From an uncultured Arthrobacter sp. (GTDB taxonomy: Bacteria; Actinomycetota; Actinomycetes; Actinomycetales; Micrococcaceae), in the NCBI GenBank assembly GCA_937873245.1, contig CALMVY010000401.1, forward strand, positions 1 through 20,191: a stretch of 20,191 bases of DNA, read 5' to 3'. The position numbers and the translations under genes are program-made. The notes beneath the pieces were generated by a model. That model was not told the origin of the DNA and did no database searches. It worked only from the letters and a program-made list of their open reading frames with translations. Shown one piece after another: positions 1 to 6,415 of this stretch. Within the stretch, counting starts at the first letter, position 1. The number at the start of each line of letters is the position of its first letter.

Positions 1-2
1 GA

Positions 3-602
3 CGTGCCCGGATGTCGCGCGTCACGATCTACCGGCGCTTCGCCGGCAAGGACGCGTTGGTCCGGGCGGTGCTGCTGCGCGAGCTGCGCCGGTTCTTCGC
101 CGCCATCGACGAAGCCGTGTCCGGCATCGAGGCGACCGAGGATCGGCTCGTCCATGGCTTCGCCTTCGCGCTGCAGTTCCTCCACGAGCACGCGCTGCTC
201 AACCGCTTCCTGCGCACCGAGCCGGAGCTGCTTCTGCCCTATCTCACCGTCGACGCCGGTCCGCTCAGTGTCAGGGCCGCCGTCGGTGTTCGCACCCGGC
301 TTGGCGGCTTCGTGCGGCTGGTCCCGCGCCCGGTGGCGGTGCACCCGATGTGGTTGCGGGCCGTGAGCCCGGTCGCTGCCAGAATTAGCCCCGGCGCCCG
401 CACCGCAGGCGCCGCCAAGGGCGGACGAACGGAATACTACGGCGTGACGGATCTGCACCACATCGACGCAGCCCACGTGAGCTGGGAGGGCGCCGACGCC
501 GGGGCACTTGCCGCCGTCCGCCCCGCGGTCACCTTCGGTTTCAGCAGCGTTCCCGCCGCCCCCAGCCTGGCGCGGGTGCGCACCACCGTGACGGCCTCCT
601 AG
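3..602 (+). CDS. TetR/AcrR-type regulator, 5' end outside window, with atypical C-terminal tail
   Basis: The frame is open from the left window edge, so the true start is not visible. The first residues, MSRVTIYRRFAGKDALVRAV, are the second half of a TetR-type helix-turn-helix (recognition helix plus the YxxF-x-x-K-x-x-L signature). This supports a DNA-binding repressor whose recognition helix reaches the window edge. Residues to about 88 continue as helices of a TetR ligand domain and end near LLLPYLTVDAGP. From about base 265 the protein changes character: Pro/Arg/Ala-rich sequence, then an aromatic/His stretch (EYYGVTDLHHIDAAHVSWEG) that I cannot place in any TetR domain. The gene may be chimeric, formed by a deletion that joined a truncated regulator to the 3' end of another gene. 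The stop lies just before a palindromic repeat block and converges on the ABC exporter. Regulator identity of the N-terminal part is fairly secure; whether the product is functional is unknown. Confidence 0.6.
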   Translation, partial: RARMSRVTIYRRFAGKDALVRAVLLRELRRFFAAIDEAVSGIEATEDRLVHGFAFALQFLHEHALLNRFLRTEPELLLPYLTVDAGPLSVRAAVGVRTRLGGFVRLVPRPVAVHPMWLRAVSPVAARISPGARTAGAAKGGRTEYYGVTDLHHIDAAHVSWEGADAGALAAVRPAVTFGFSSVPAAPSLARVRTTVTAS

Positions 603-614
603 GCCCGGCCGCGC

Positions 615-735
615 ACCAGGAATGGGCATGCCCTCCGGTCCCGGAAGGACATGCCCATTCTTGGTGCCAGGGAACGGGCATAGTGGCATTCTGTCCAGTG
701 GCCGCGGCGGGCGGAGGGCATGTCCCGCGCACGGA
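615..735. repeat. GGRCATGYCC palindromic intergenic repeat, copy A
   Basis: The space between two convergent genes holds several near-identical palindromic decamers: GGGCATGCCC at 624-633, GGACATGCCC at 647-656 and GGGCATGTCC at 716-725, with a decayed copy (GGGCATAGTG) at 676-685. The first two sit in the arms of a long inverted repeat, about 18 nt each side (621-638 and 641-659), that would fold into a strong hairpin. The same decamers, plus the linker TGTCCAG(T/C)GGCCGCGG, recur at 11955-12140, so this is a dispersed family rather than a chance palindrome. Its function is unknown. The hairpin could act as a bidirectional terminator for the flanking convergent genes, although no T-tract follows it. 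Confidence 0.75.
621..659. terminator. hairpin between convergent genes (possible bidirectional terminator)
   Basis: The left arm (621-638) and right arm (641-659) are complementary over nearly their full length, with one mismatch/bulge. This gives a long GC-rich stem with a very short loop. It lies 18 bases after the stop of the plus-strand regulator gene and 94 bases after the stop of the minus-strand ABC gene. Neither side has a run of T, so Rho-independent termination is only a possibility; the stem is also part of the dispersed palindromic repeat. Confidence 0.4.
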
Positions 736-752
736 GGGGACCCGCCGGCTGC

Positions 753-2594
753 TCAGATGCCTTCGGCGTCGTCCACGGCGAGCTGGGATTCGAACATCCG
801 GAAGTAGCGGCCGCGCAGGGCCACCAGTTCCTTGTGGGTGCCCTGTTCGACGATCCGGCCGTCCTCGAGCATGTAGACGATGTCCGCCTTCTCGATGGTG
901 GCGAGGCGGTGGCTGATCGCGATGATGGTGCTGCTGCGGTCGGCGAAGAGCCGGGTGAAGATCCGGTGTTCCGCCAGGGCGTCAATGGCCGAGGTCGGCT
1001 CGTCCATGACCATGAATGAGGCACTCCGGTAGAAGTTCCGCGCCATCGCAAGCCGCTGCCACTGCCCGCCGGAGAGCCCGCTCCCCTTCCGTCCCCGGGG
1101 ATCCTCCATCCAGTTGCTGACGTGGTTGTCCAGGCCGTTGGGCAGTTTGTTGATGAACTCCAGGGCCTCCGCGTCGGCCGCGGAGCGGCGGATCCGCTCG
1201 TCGTCGCGCGGTGATTCGACGTCGCCAAAGAGGATGTTCTCCGCGGCGGTGGCGAACTCGTATTTCAGGAACTCCTGGCTGAGTACCGCCAGATGGCGGT
1301 GCCAGGACTTCACGTCGACGGCGGCGAGGTCGACGCCGTCGAGGAGCACCTGTCCGGAGTCCGGGTGGTAGAGCCCGGCGAGGATCCGGATGAGGGTGGA
1401 CTTGCCGGCGCCGTTCTCCCCCACGATCGCGATGTGCTGGCCCTCGCTGATGGTCAGCGAAATGCCCCTGATGACCTCCAGCTCGCTGCCCGTGTACGTG
1501 AACCGGATGTCCCGCAGCTCCACCGTCTTGGGTGCCTGCAGCAGGGGCGGTGCGTGGTCGGAGTGCACCGGCAGTGCCATGAACAGCTCGTAGTCCTTGA
1601 GGTTGGCGAGGTCCTCGTCGATCGAGCTGAGCGAGGAGACCAGGCTGTTGGCGGTGGACAGGGCCCTGCTGACGATCTGCTGGACGTAGAGGAACTGCCC
1701 CACCGGCTGCGCCCGGGCGATGATCTGCCCCACCACCCAGATCAGCGACACGACCTCCGCACCGTACTGCAGGGCGTCGGCGGCGAGCTGTTTGGGGATG
1801 TAGCGCTTCTGGAAATCCAGCCGTCTCCTTTCGTCCGCGTCCCGCAGCCGTGACCGCAGCCCCATCAGATACCCGACGATCCCGTAGAGGCGCATCTCGG
1901 CGATGTGCTGGGGCCGCAGGAGGTTGGTTTCGATCATCCGCCGTTGCCGGCGCGAGTCGACCTGGGTGTTCCAGTGCGCGATCTGTTCGCGGGAGAGCTT
2001 GAACTGCAGGTAGACGCTGGGCACGATCGCCACGAGGACGATCACGGCGATCCACCAGCTGACCAGCATCAGCGCGCCGATCGCGAGGATCACCGAGACC
2101 AGCTGGGTGAAGATGGCGGCGATCCGGTCCAGGACGCGGGCGTAGGAGTCGGAGAAACGCTTGGCCCGGTCGTACAGGTCCACCGTTTCCTTGTCGTCGT
2201 AGCGCCAGAATTCGAGGGCCAGGAACCGCTCGTACATCAGGTCGCCCACGATAGCGCCGACCTTGAAGCTCATGAGCTGCTGGATGTACCGGTCGACGCT
2301 GCTGAAAGCGCCCCAGAACAGACCCAGGGCTGCCGTGATGATGACGTAGACAATCGCCTGCTGTCCGGCTTCGGCGTCGCCCGCGTAGGCGGCCGCGAGG
2401 GCCGTGGTGGTGAGCGCGGCGAAGTAGGTGGTGACGAGCGGCAGCAGCGCTGAGATCAGCGAACCCACGACCTTCATCACGACGGCGGCGGGCGAGGCCC
2501 GGAAGCTGACGCGCAGCACCTGGGCCACCGCCCGGGCGTAGGGCCTCAGCGCCAGTTTCCGCTTGGGCTCACGCGCGGGCAGGAGTTCGGACAT
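753..2594 (-). CDS. ABC transporter, fused membrane/ATPase half-exporter
   Basis: A 613-residue half-transporter with an N-terminal type-1 exporter membrane domain (about residues 30-340, hydrophobic segments near 38-65, 78-97, 160-195 and 277-295) and a C-terminal nucleotide-binding domain. The ATPase motifs are complete: Walker A GENGAGKST (392-400), Q-loop Q440, signature LSGGQ (507-511), Walker B with DE at 531-532, and switch His562. It should act as a homodimer or paired half-transporter at the cytoplasmic membrane, exporting an unidentified lipid, drug or peptide. The substrate cannot be read from sequence; no peptidase domain or biosynthetic partner is present. The ATG lies 6 bases after TAGGCT (minus strand), so the mRNA is probably leaderless and separately transcribed from the lipoprotein gene 60 bases upstream. 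Family assignment is certain, substrate unknown. Confidence 0.95.
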   Translation of the reverse strand: MSELLPAREPKRKLALRPYARAVAQVLRVSFRASPAAVVMKVVGSLISALLPLVTTYFAALTTTALAAAYAGDAEAGQQAIVYVIITAALGLFWGAFSSVDRYIQQLMSFKVGAIVGDLMYERFLALEFWRYDDKETVDLYDRAKRFSDSYARVLDRIAAIFTQLVSVILAIGALMLVSWWIAVIVLVAIVPSVYLQFKLSREQIAHWNTQVDSRRQRRMIETNLLRPQHIAEMRLYGIVGYLMGLRSRLRDADERRRLDFQKRYIPKQLAADALQYGAEVVSLIWVVGQIIARAQPVGQFLYVQQIVSRALSTANSLVSSLSSIDEDLANLKDYELFMALPVHSDHAPPLLQAPKTVELRDIRFTYTGSELEVIRGISLTISEGQHIAIVGENGAGKSTLIRILAGLYHPDSGQVLLDGVDLAAVDVKSWHRHLAVLSQEFLKYEFATAAENILFGDVESPRDDERIRRSAADAEALEFINKLPNGLDNHVSNWMEDPRGRKGSGLSGGQWQRLAMARNFYRSASFMVMDEPTSAIDALAEHRIFTRLFADRSSTIIAISHRLATIEKADIVYMLEDGRIVEQGTHKELVALRGRYFRMFESQLAVDDAEGI

Positions 2595-2606
2595 GCGTCC
2601 AGCCTA
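2592..2606 (-). promoter_or_regulatory. leaderless -10 box for the ABC exporter
   Basis: On the minus strand TAGGCT (2601-2606) is followed by six bases and then the ATG (2592-2594). This spacing puts the transcription start at or beside the start codon, the usual arrangement for leaderless actinobacterial genes. No Shine-Dalgarno sequence is visible and the -35 region is poor. Confidence 0.55.
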
Positions 2607-2654
2607 GTTGCGGCCGCTGATACGGGCCTGCAGGTTCGCCGTCGTCCTGGCCGC

Positions 2655-3185
2655 CTAGTACTTCTCCCCGTACTCGTATTCCGGGAACTCGAAGCAGGCG
2701 CTGAAGCTTCCGATCCGAAGGCTCTCCGGGCCGTCCCAGAAGGACACCAGCAGCTGGGTGCCGTCCTCATGGAGGAGCTCCACCCGACGATTCCCGTTGT
2801 TGTCCGTGCCATCCGTCGCGGACCAGCCCGTGCGGGCGGCGACGGAATCCCGGACCTCGTCCAGGAACTGTGCCCGGTCGAGGCCCGGCCGCAACTCGAC
2901 CTGGCCGGCCCCCACCCACTTCTTTTGCTCACCGCGGCAGGGCATCAGGCTGGAGGTGTCGTTTTCGAAAACCGAGACGACCACATCGGCCGGCACCATT
3001 TCGATGATCTCGTGCTGCACGGCCAGGAGTTTGGATTTGGCAGTTTCCAACGTGACTGAGGACATGGTTCCACTCTCTTGTGTTCCGGATCCGGCCGCGC
3101 AGCCGGACAGGCCAAGGCACAGGCAGATGGCAACGGTCGCGCACCACATGTGGGCCAAGGGGTGCCGCCGGCCGCTACCGCGCAT
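2655..3185 (-). CDS. small lipoprotein, downstream partner of WXG/hydrolase protein
   Basis: The product starts MRGSGRRHPLAHMWCATVAI and has a classic lipoprotein signal: basic N-region, a hydrophobic core of about 15 residues, and lipobox LSGC with the lipidated cysteine at residue 29. The mature part (about 148 residues) is soluble, with two further Cys and an acidic, aromatic C-terminus (EFPEYEYGEKY). I recognise no enzyme motif. The chosen ATG at 3183-3185 overlaps the end of the upstream hydrolase gene by 11 bases, implying translational coupling; the frame runs further upstream inside that gene, but an earlier start would put a non-signal N-terminus ahead of the signal peptide. Its location, anchored outside the membrane and coupled to a putatively exported WXG-like protein, suggests the two act together, perhaps as enzyme and inhibitor or immunity protein. 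That role is inference. Confidence 0.8.
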   Translation of the reverse strand: MRGSGRRHPLAHMWCATVAICLCLGLSGCAAGSGTQESGTMSSVTLETAKSKLLAVQHEIIEMVPADVVVSVFENDTSSLMPCRGEQKKWVGAGQVELRPGLDRAQFLDEVRDSVAARTGWSATDGTDNNGNRRVELLHEDGTQLLVSFWDGPESLRIGSFSACFEFPEYEYGEKY

Positions 3186-4527
3186 AGATTTCGCTTGCGA
3201 TGTCTTCCAGGGCGGGAGCATTGAACGGATCCGTTGTCGCGATGAGGCTGTGGTTATCAATGCTGTAGGCCTCCTGCCAGTTGCTGCCTCCCGGCGGGGC
3301 ATAGACATGCTTTTCAAAGGCGGGCTCCTTCATGGGGTAGTTGTCTCCCACAACTCCGCTGAGCTCCGCGGTTAACAGGATGTCAGGATACGTGTAGCTG
3401 GAGTACTGCGTGCCAGGGTCGGCCGTCCAGCCTGGCGGCATCGCGGCCCCGGACAGGGCAACGACCTTGCCGTAGTGGGCGCCGGCGACCTCGGAACCGG
3501 TGACGTTCCGCAAGCCCCAGCTGTGGCCGACGGCAACTGTCTGCGCGCCGGCCGGTTTCTCCAGCTCGACGGCGGCCTGGAAATCCCGGAGCACCGGGGC
3601 CGTCGCAGCCACGAATTCGTCGCTCTTGGCTTCATCGAAGAAAGCTTCGGCAAACGGGCCGTCGGGAAATTCGGTTCCTTTGTAGACGAAAGCGACCGTG
3701 CCGCTAGCTGGGTCCGTACCAACCAGCCATTGGGCAACGGATTGCGGTCCGCCGCCGTAGAACGACTGCTCGTTAGTACGGGTTCCGGGCACATACGTGA
3801 CGACGGTCGTGGTGTCGGCGTCGTAGTCGCCGATCATTTCCACAATCGAGCTGCGGTCCGGATCGTAGGCCACGAATTTGACCTTCCCGTCGACCGCTTT
3901 CTGCAAGTAGGCCGCGCCAGCCTGCCGCGCCGCCCACGCCTTGTGCTCTTTCGCGTACATCTGCGGATACCCTGCGGCCAGGATCAGCGGATTGAACCGG
4001 GGCTCGGGGTCAGAGCTGCGGAGCCAATCGATCCGGTGCTGGGCGTTGATGGCGTTCGCGCGGACGCGGTCGTCGAACGGGATGCCATTGGTGTTTCCGG
4101 CCAGGCCCGGGTGCTGGAGGATAAAAGCCGTCCGCTGCTCCCCCGCCAGTCCGTCCCACCAGGACCGGATCTGCGCAGGTGTCTTACCCTCGAGGTCCGC
4201 TGGTTGTGGAGTGGCCAGCGCCCCCGGATGGCCGTGCCCTGAAGTGCCGGCACCGCCGGCCTGGCTGGCCTGGTCCTGCTCCGCCGCGTGGCGGACCAGT
4301 TCCTCGCCCGCTGCAGCCAGGAACGCGGCGGCCTGGCGCAGTGCCCGGCTGTGGCCGGACTGCCAGTCGTGCCGGAACCGTTCGGCGTCGGGCCCTGGCC
4401 ACGGCGCCTGGGCCACGGCGGCGCCCAGGGAGCCCAGCTGCGCCAGCAGCACCCTGCCGGACGAGCCCATCTGGGCGCCGAGCCGCCTGAGCTGGGCGGG
4501 ATCCGCCCCCTGAAATCCAACCGCCAT
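3175..4527 (-). CDS. WXG100-like N-domain fused to DUF1023-type alpha/beta hydrolase
   Basis: A 450-residue protein. Residues 1-85 form a helical hairpin with a central turn, PWPGPDAERFRHDW (42-55), which resembles WXG100/ESX-type modules. A Gly/His/Pro-rich linker (about 86-112) leads to an alpha/beta-hydrolase region of the actinobacterial DUF1023 type. The nucleophile elbow is VAVGHSWG (331-338) with Ser336, and DNHSL (424-428) near the C-terminus offers a candidate catalytic His426. Such proteins are thought to be type VII-exported or surface-acting lipases/esterases or toxins; the substrate is unknown and no ESX genes are in the window. The ATG at 4525-4527 is preceded by AGGGGG at a 6-base spacing; an upstream in-frame start at 4638 would lie inside the guaB terminator stem. 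It is coupled to the lipoprotein downstream by an 11-base overlap. Confidence 0.8.
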   Translation of the reverse strand: MAVGFQGADPAQLRRLGAQMGSSGRVLLAQLGSLGAAVAQAPWPGPDAERFRHDWQSGHSRALRQAAAFLAAAGEELVRHAAEQDQASQAGGAGTSGHGHPGALATPQPADLEGKTPAQIRSWWDGLAGEQRTAFILQHPGLAGNTNGIPFDDRVRANAINAQHRIDWLRSSDPEPRFNPLILAAGYPQMYAKEHKAWAARQAGAAYLQKAVDGKVKFVAYDPDRSSIVEMIGDYDADTTTVVTYVPGTRTNEQSFYGGGPQSVAQWLVGTDPASGTVAFVYKGTEFPDGPFAEAFFDEAKSDEFVAATAPVLRDFQAAVELEKPAGAQTVAVGHSWGLRNVTGSEVAGAHYGKVVALSGAAMPPGWTADPGTQYSSYTYPDILLTAELSGVVGDNYPMKEPAFEKHVYAPPGGSNWQEAYSIDNHSLIATTDPFNAPALEDIASEIYAR

Positions 4528-4613
4528 GTGCATCCCCCTGAAGCCGGCGCCAGTGCGCACCAGGGAATCCCGGTACCAACGGCCAGCCTCGAGGCTACCG
4601 TGCACAGACAGAA

Positions 4614-4645
4614 GCAGGCCATGGGGAGAGATCCCCATGGCCTGC
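4614..4645 (-). terminator. perfect 14-bp stem downstream of guaB
   Basis: Bases 4614-4627 and 4632-4645 are perfectly complementary over 14 bp and enclose a 4-base loop (GAGA on plus, TCTC on minus). The stem lies 77 bases past the guaB stop and before the hydrolase start. On the minus strand it is followed by TTCTGTCTGT, a weak U-rich tail. It is most likely the guaB transcript terminator, separating it from the hydrolase-lipoprotein pair. Confidence 0.7.
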
Positions 4646-4722
4646 GTGTCGTGGTGCGGGTGCGGGGGCCACGCCCGCCGGGTTCCCTGGCCGAGCTTGC
4701 GAGGTTAGGGTGCGGGTGGGGA

Positions 4723-6234
4723 CTACCGCGAACCGTAGTTCGGTGCCTCCACCGTCATCTGGATGTCATGCGGGTGGGACTCCTTCAGCCCGGCCGCCGT
4801 GATCCGGACGAACTTCCCGCGGGCCTTGAGCTCGGGCACGGTCGGGGCGCCGGTGTAGAACATGGTCTGGCGGAGGCCGCCGACCAGCTGGTAGGCCACC
4901 GAGGCCAGCGGGCCGCGGTAGGCCACCCGGCCCTCGATGCCTTCGGGGATGAGCTTGTCATCGCCGGAGACGTCGGCCTGGAAGTAGCGGTCCTTGGAGT
5001 AGGACGTGTTCTTGCCGCGGGTCTGCATGGCGCCGAGGGAGCCCATGCCGCGGTAGAGCTTGAACTGCTTGCCGTTGACGAAGATCAGATCGCCCGGGGA
5101 CTCGTCGCAGCCGGCGAGCAGCGAGCCGAGCATTACGGTGTCCGCGCCGGCAACCAGGGCCTTGCCGATGTCGCCCGAGTACTGCAGTCCGCCGTCGGCG
5201 ATCAACGGCACGCCGGCCGGAATGGCCGCCTTGGCGGACTCGTAGATGGCGGTGATCTGCGGGACGCCGACACCGGCCACCACGCGGGTGGTGCAGATGG
5301 AGCCGGGGCCCACGCCCACCTTGATGCCGTCGGCACCGGCGTCGATGAGCGCCTGGGCGCCTTCGCGGGTGGCGGCCTGGCCGCCGATGATGTCCACGTG
5401 CGCCGCAACGGGATCGGACTTCAGCCGGCGGATCATGTCGAGGACACCCTGGGAGTGGCCGTTGGCGGTGTCGACGAAGAGTGCGTCCACGCCGGCGTCG
5501 ACCAGGGCCATGGCCCGCTCCCAGCCGTCGCCGAAGAACCCGATGGCCGCGCCGACGCGCAGGCGGCCCTCGTCATCCTTGGTGGCCAGGGGGTACTGCT
5601 CGGCCTTGGTGAAGTCCTTGGTGGTGATGAGCCCCTTAAGCCGGCCCTGCTCGTCCACGAGCGGGAGCTTCTCGATCTTGTTGGTGGCCAGCTTGTGCGA
5701 GGCTTCCTCGCGGCTGATGCCGACGTGGCCCGTGACGAGGGGCATCTTGGTCATGACGTCGCTGACCAGGCGGAGCGGGAAATCCGCTTCCGGCACGAAG
5801 CGGGTGTCGCGGTTGGTGACGATGCCCAGGAGCCGCATGCCCTCGTCCACGACGGGCAGGCCGGAGACCCGGTAGTGCGAGCAGATTTCGTCCAGCTCGG
5901 CCAGCGTGGCCTCCGGGCCGATGGTCAGCGGGTTGGTGATCATGCCGGATTCGCTGCGCTTGACCCGGTCCACCTGGTCCGCCTGGTCGGCGATGGAGAG
6001 GTTGCGGTGCACGACGCCGAGGCCGCCCTGGCGGGCCATGGCGATCGCCATCCGCGACTCGGTGACCGTGTCCATCGCGGCGGAGAGCAGCGGGGTCTGG
6101 ACCGAGATGCGCTTGGAGATCCGCGAGGAGGTGTCGGCCTCGGACGGGATGACATCCGTGTGGCCGGGCAGCAGCAGGACGTCGTCGTACGTCAGTCCGA
6201 TGAAGCCGAAGGGGTCGTGTTCGGGCTGGGTCAT
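4723..6234 (-). CDS. guaB: inosine-5'-monophosphate dehydrogenase
   Basis: IMP dehydrogenase converts IMP to XMP with NAD+, the committed step of GTP synthesis in the cytosol; it works as a tetramer. The 503-residue protein is full length. A TIM barrel is split by two CBS domains (about residues 97-150 and 160-215). The catalytic cysteine is Cys314 in GSICTTR, the phosphate-binding DGG is at 347-349, the GMGSLGAM loop is at 396-403, and the flap Arg-Tyr pair is R416/Y417 in DRYF. The ATG at 6232-6234 has a modest purine-rich RBS (AAGGTAAGAGG) upstream. It appears monocistronic: a strong stem follows at 4614-4645 and a 177-base gap precedes it. Actinobacteria often carry a second guaB-like gene, but the conserved active site and both CBS domains make this the main enzyme. 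Confidence 0.98.
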   Translation of the reverse strand: MTQPEHDPFGFIGLTYDDVLLLPGHTDVIPSEADTSSRISKRISVQTPLLSAAMDTVTESRMAIAMARQGGLGVVHRNLSIADQADQVDRVKRSESGMITNPLTIGPEATLAELDEICSHYRVSGLPVVDEGMRLLGIVTNRDTRFVPEADFPLRLVSDVMTKMPLVTGHVGISREEASHKLATNKIEKLPLVDEQGRLKGLITTKDFTKAEQYPLATKDDEGRLRVGAAIGFFGDGWERAMALVDAGVDALFVDTANGHSQGVLDMIRRLKSDPVAAHVDIIGGQAATREGAQALIDAGADGIKVGVGPGSICTTRVVAGVGVPQITAIYESAKAAIPAGVPLIADGGLQYSGDIGKALVAGADTVMLGSLLAGCDESPGDLIFVNGKQFKLYRGMGSLGAMQTRGKNTSYSKDRYFQADVSGDDKLIPEGIEGRVAYRGPLASVAYQLVGGLRQTMFYTGAPTVPELKARGKFVRITAAGLKESHPHDIQMTVEAPNYGSR

Positions 6235-6332
6235 GAGTGCGCCTCTTACCTTGGTTACGGGTTACGGGTAGGGGTTGCAACAGATGACCAGCCCGTCATT
6301 ACGGGCATGGCCTGTGCAGAAGTGTTGAATAA

Positions 6333-6338
6333 ATAGTA
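6333..6338 (-). promoter_or_regulatory. guaB: candidate guaB -10 box
   Basis: The minus strand reads TACTAT in an AT-rich island about 100 bases upstream of guaB, the only good -10 match in this gap. The -35 region is unconvincing. The leader between it and the ATG also carries a tandem GTTACGG (plus strand 6254-6267) and a short CCCG/CGGG inverted repeat near 6292-6304. I see no recognisable purine riboswitch. Confidence 0.3.
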
Positions 6339-6387
6339 GAACCTTGGGCCCGATCCCCATATTCCGGGGCGGTAATGTGAGCAACCG

Positions 6388-6415
6388 CACCGGCCCGGTG
6401 ACGCCGGCCCGTCAC
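6388..6415 (-). terminator. overlapping inverted repeats at the acyltransferase stop
   Basis: Two small hairpins overlap the end of the acyltransferase gene: GTGACG/CGTCAC arms (6398-6403 and 6410-6415), which span the stop codon, and CACCGG/CCGGTG (6388-6400). They are mutually exclusive folds. No T-run follows, so terminator function is tentative. Confidence 0.3.

Noticed and set aside
4528..4638. 37-residue N-terminal extension of the WXG/hydrolase protein
   Set aside because: That start lies inside the guaB terminator stem and lacks an RBS, while ATG 4525-4527 has AGGGGG at good spacing and begins the WXG-like helix.
4288..6336. 682-codon open frame on the plus strand opposite guaB
   Set aside because: It is antisense to a certain IMP dehydrogenase, has Gly/Ala/His/Val-rich composition typical of high-GC shadow frames, and has no recognisable domain.
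6235..6411. Purine riboswitch upstream of guaB
   Set aside because: The leader has only short direct and inverted repeats and no recognisable three-way junction core.
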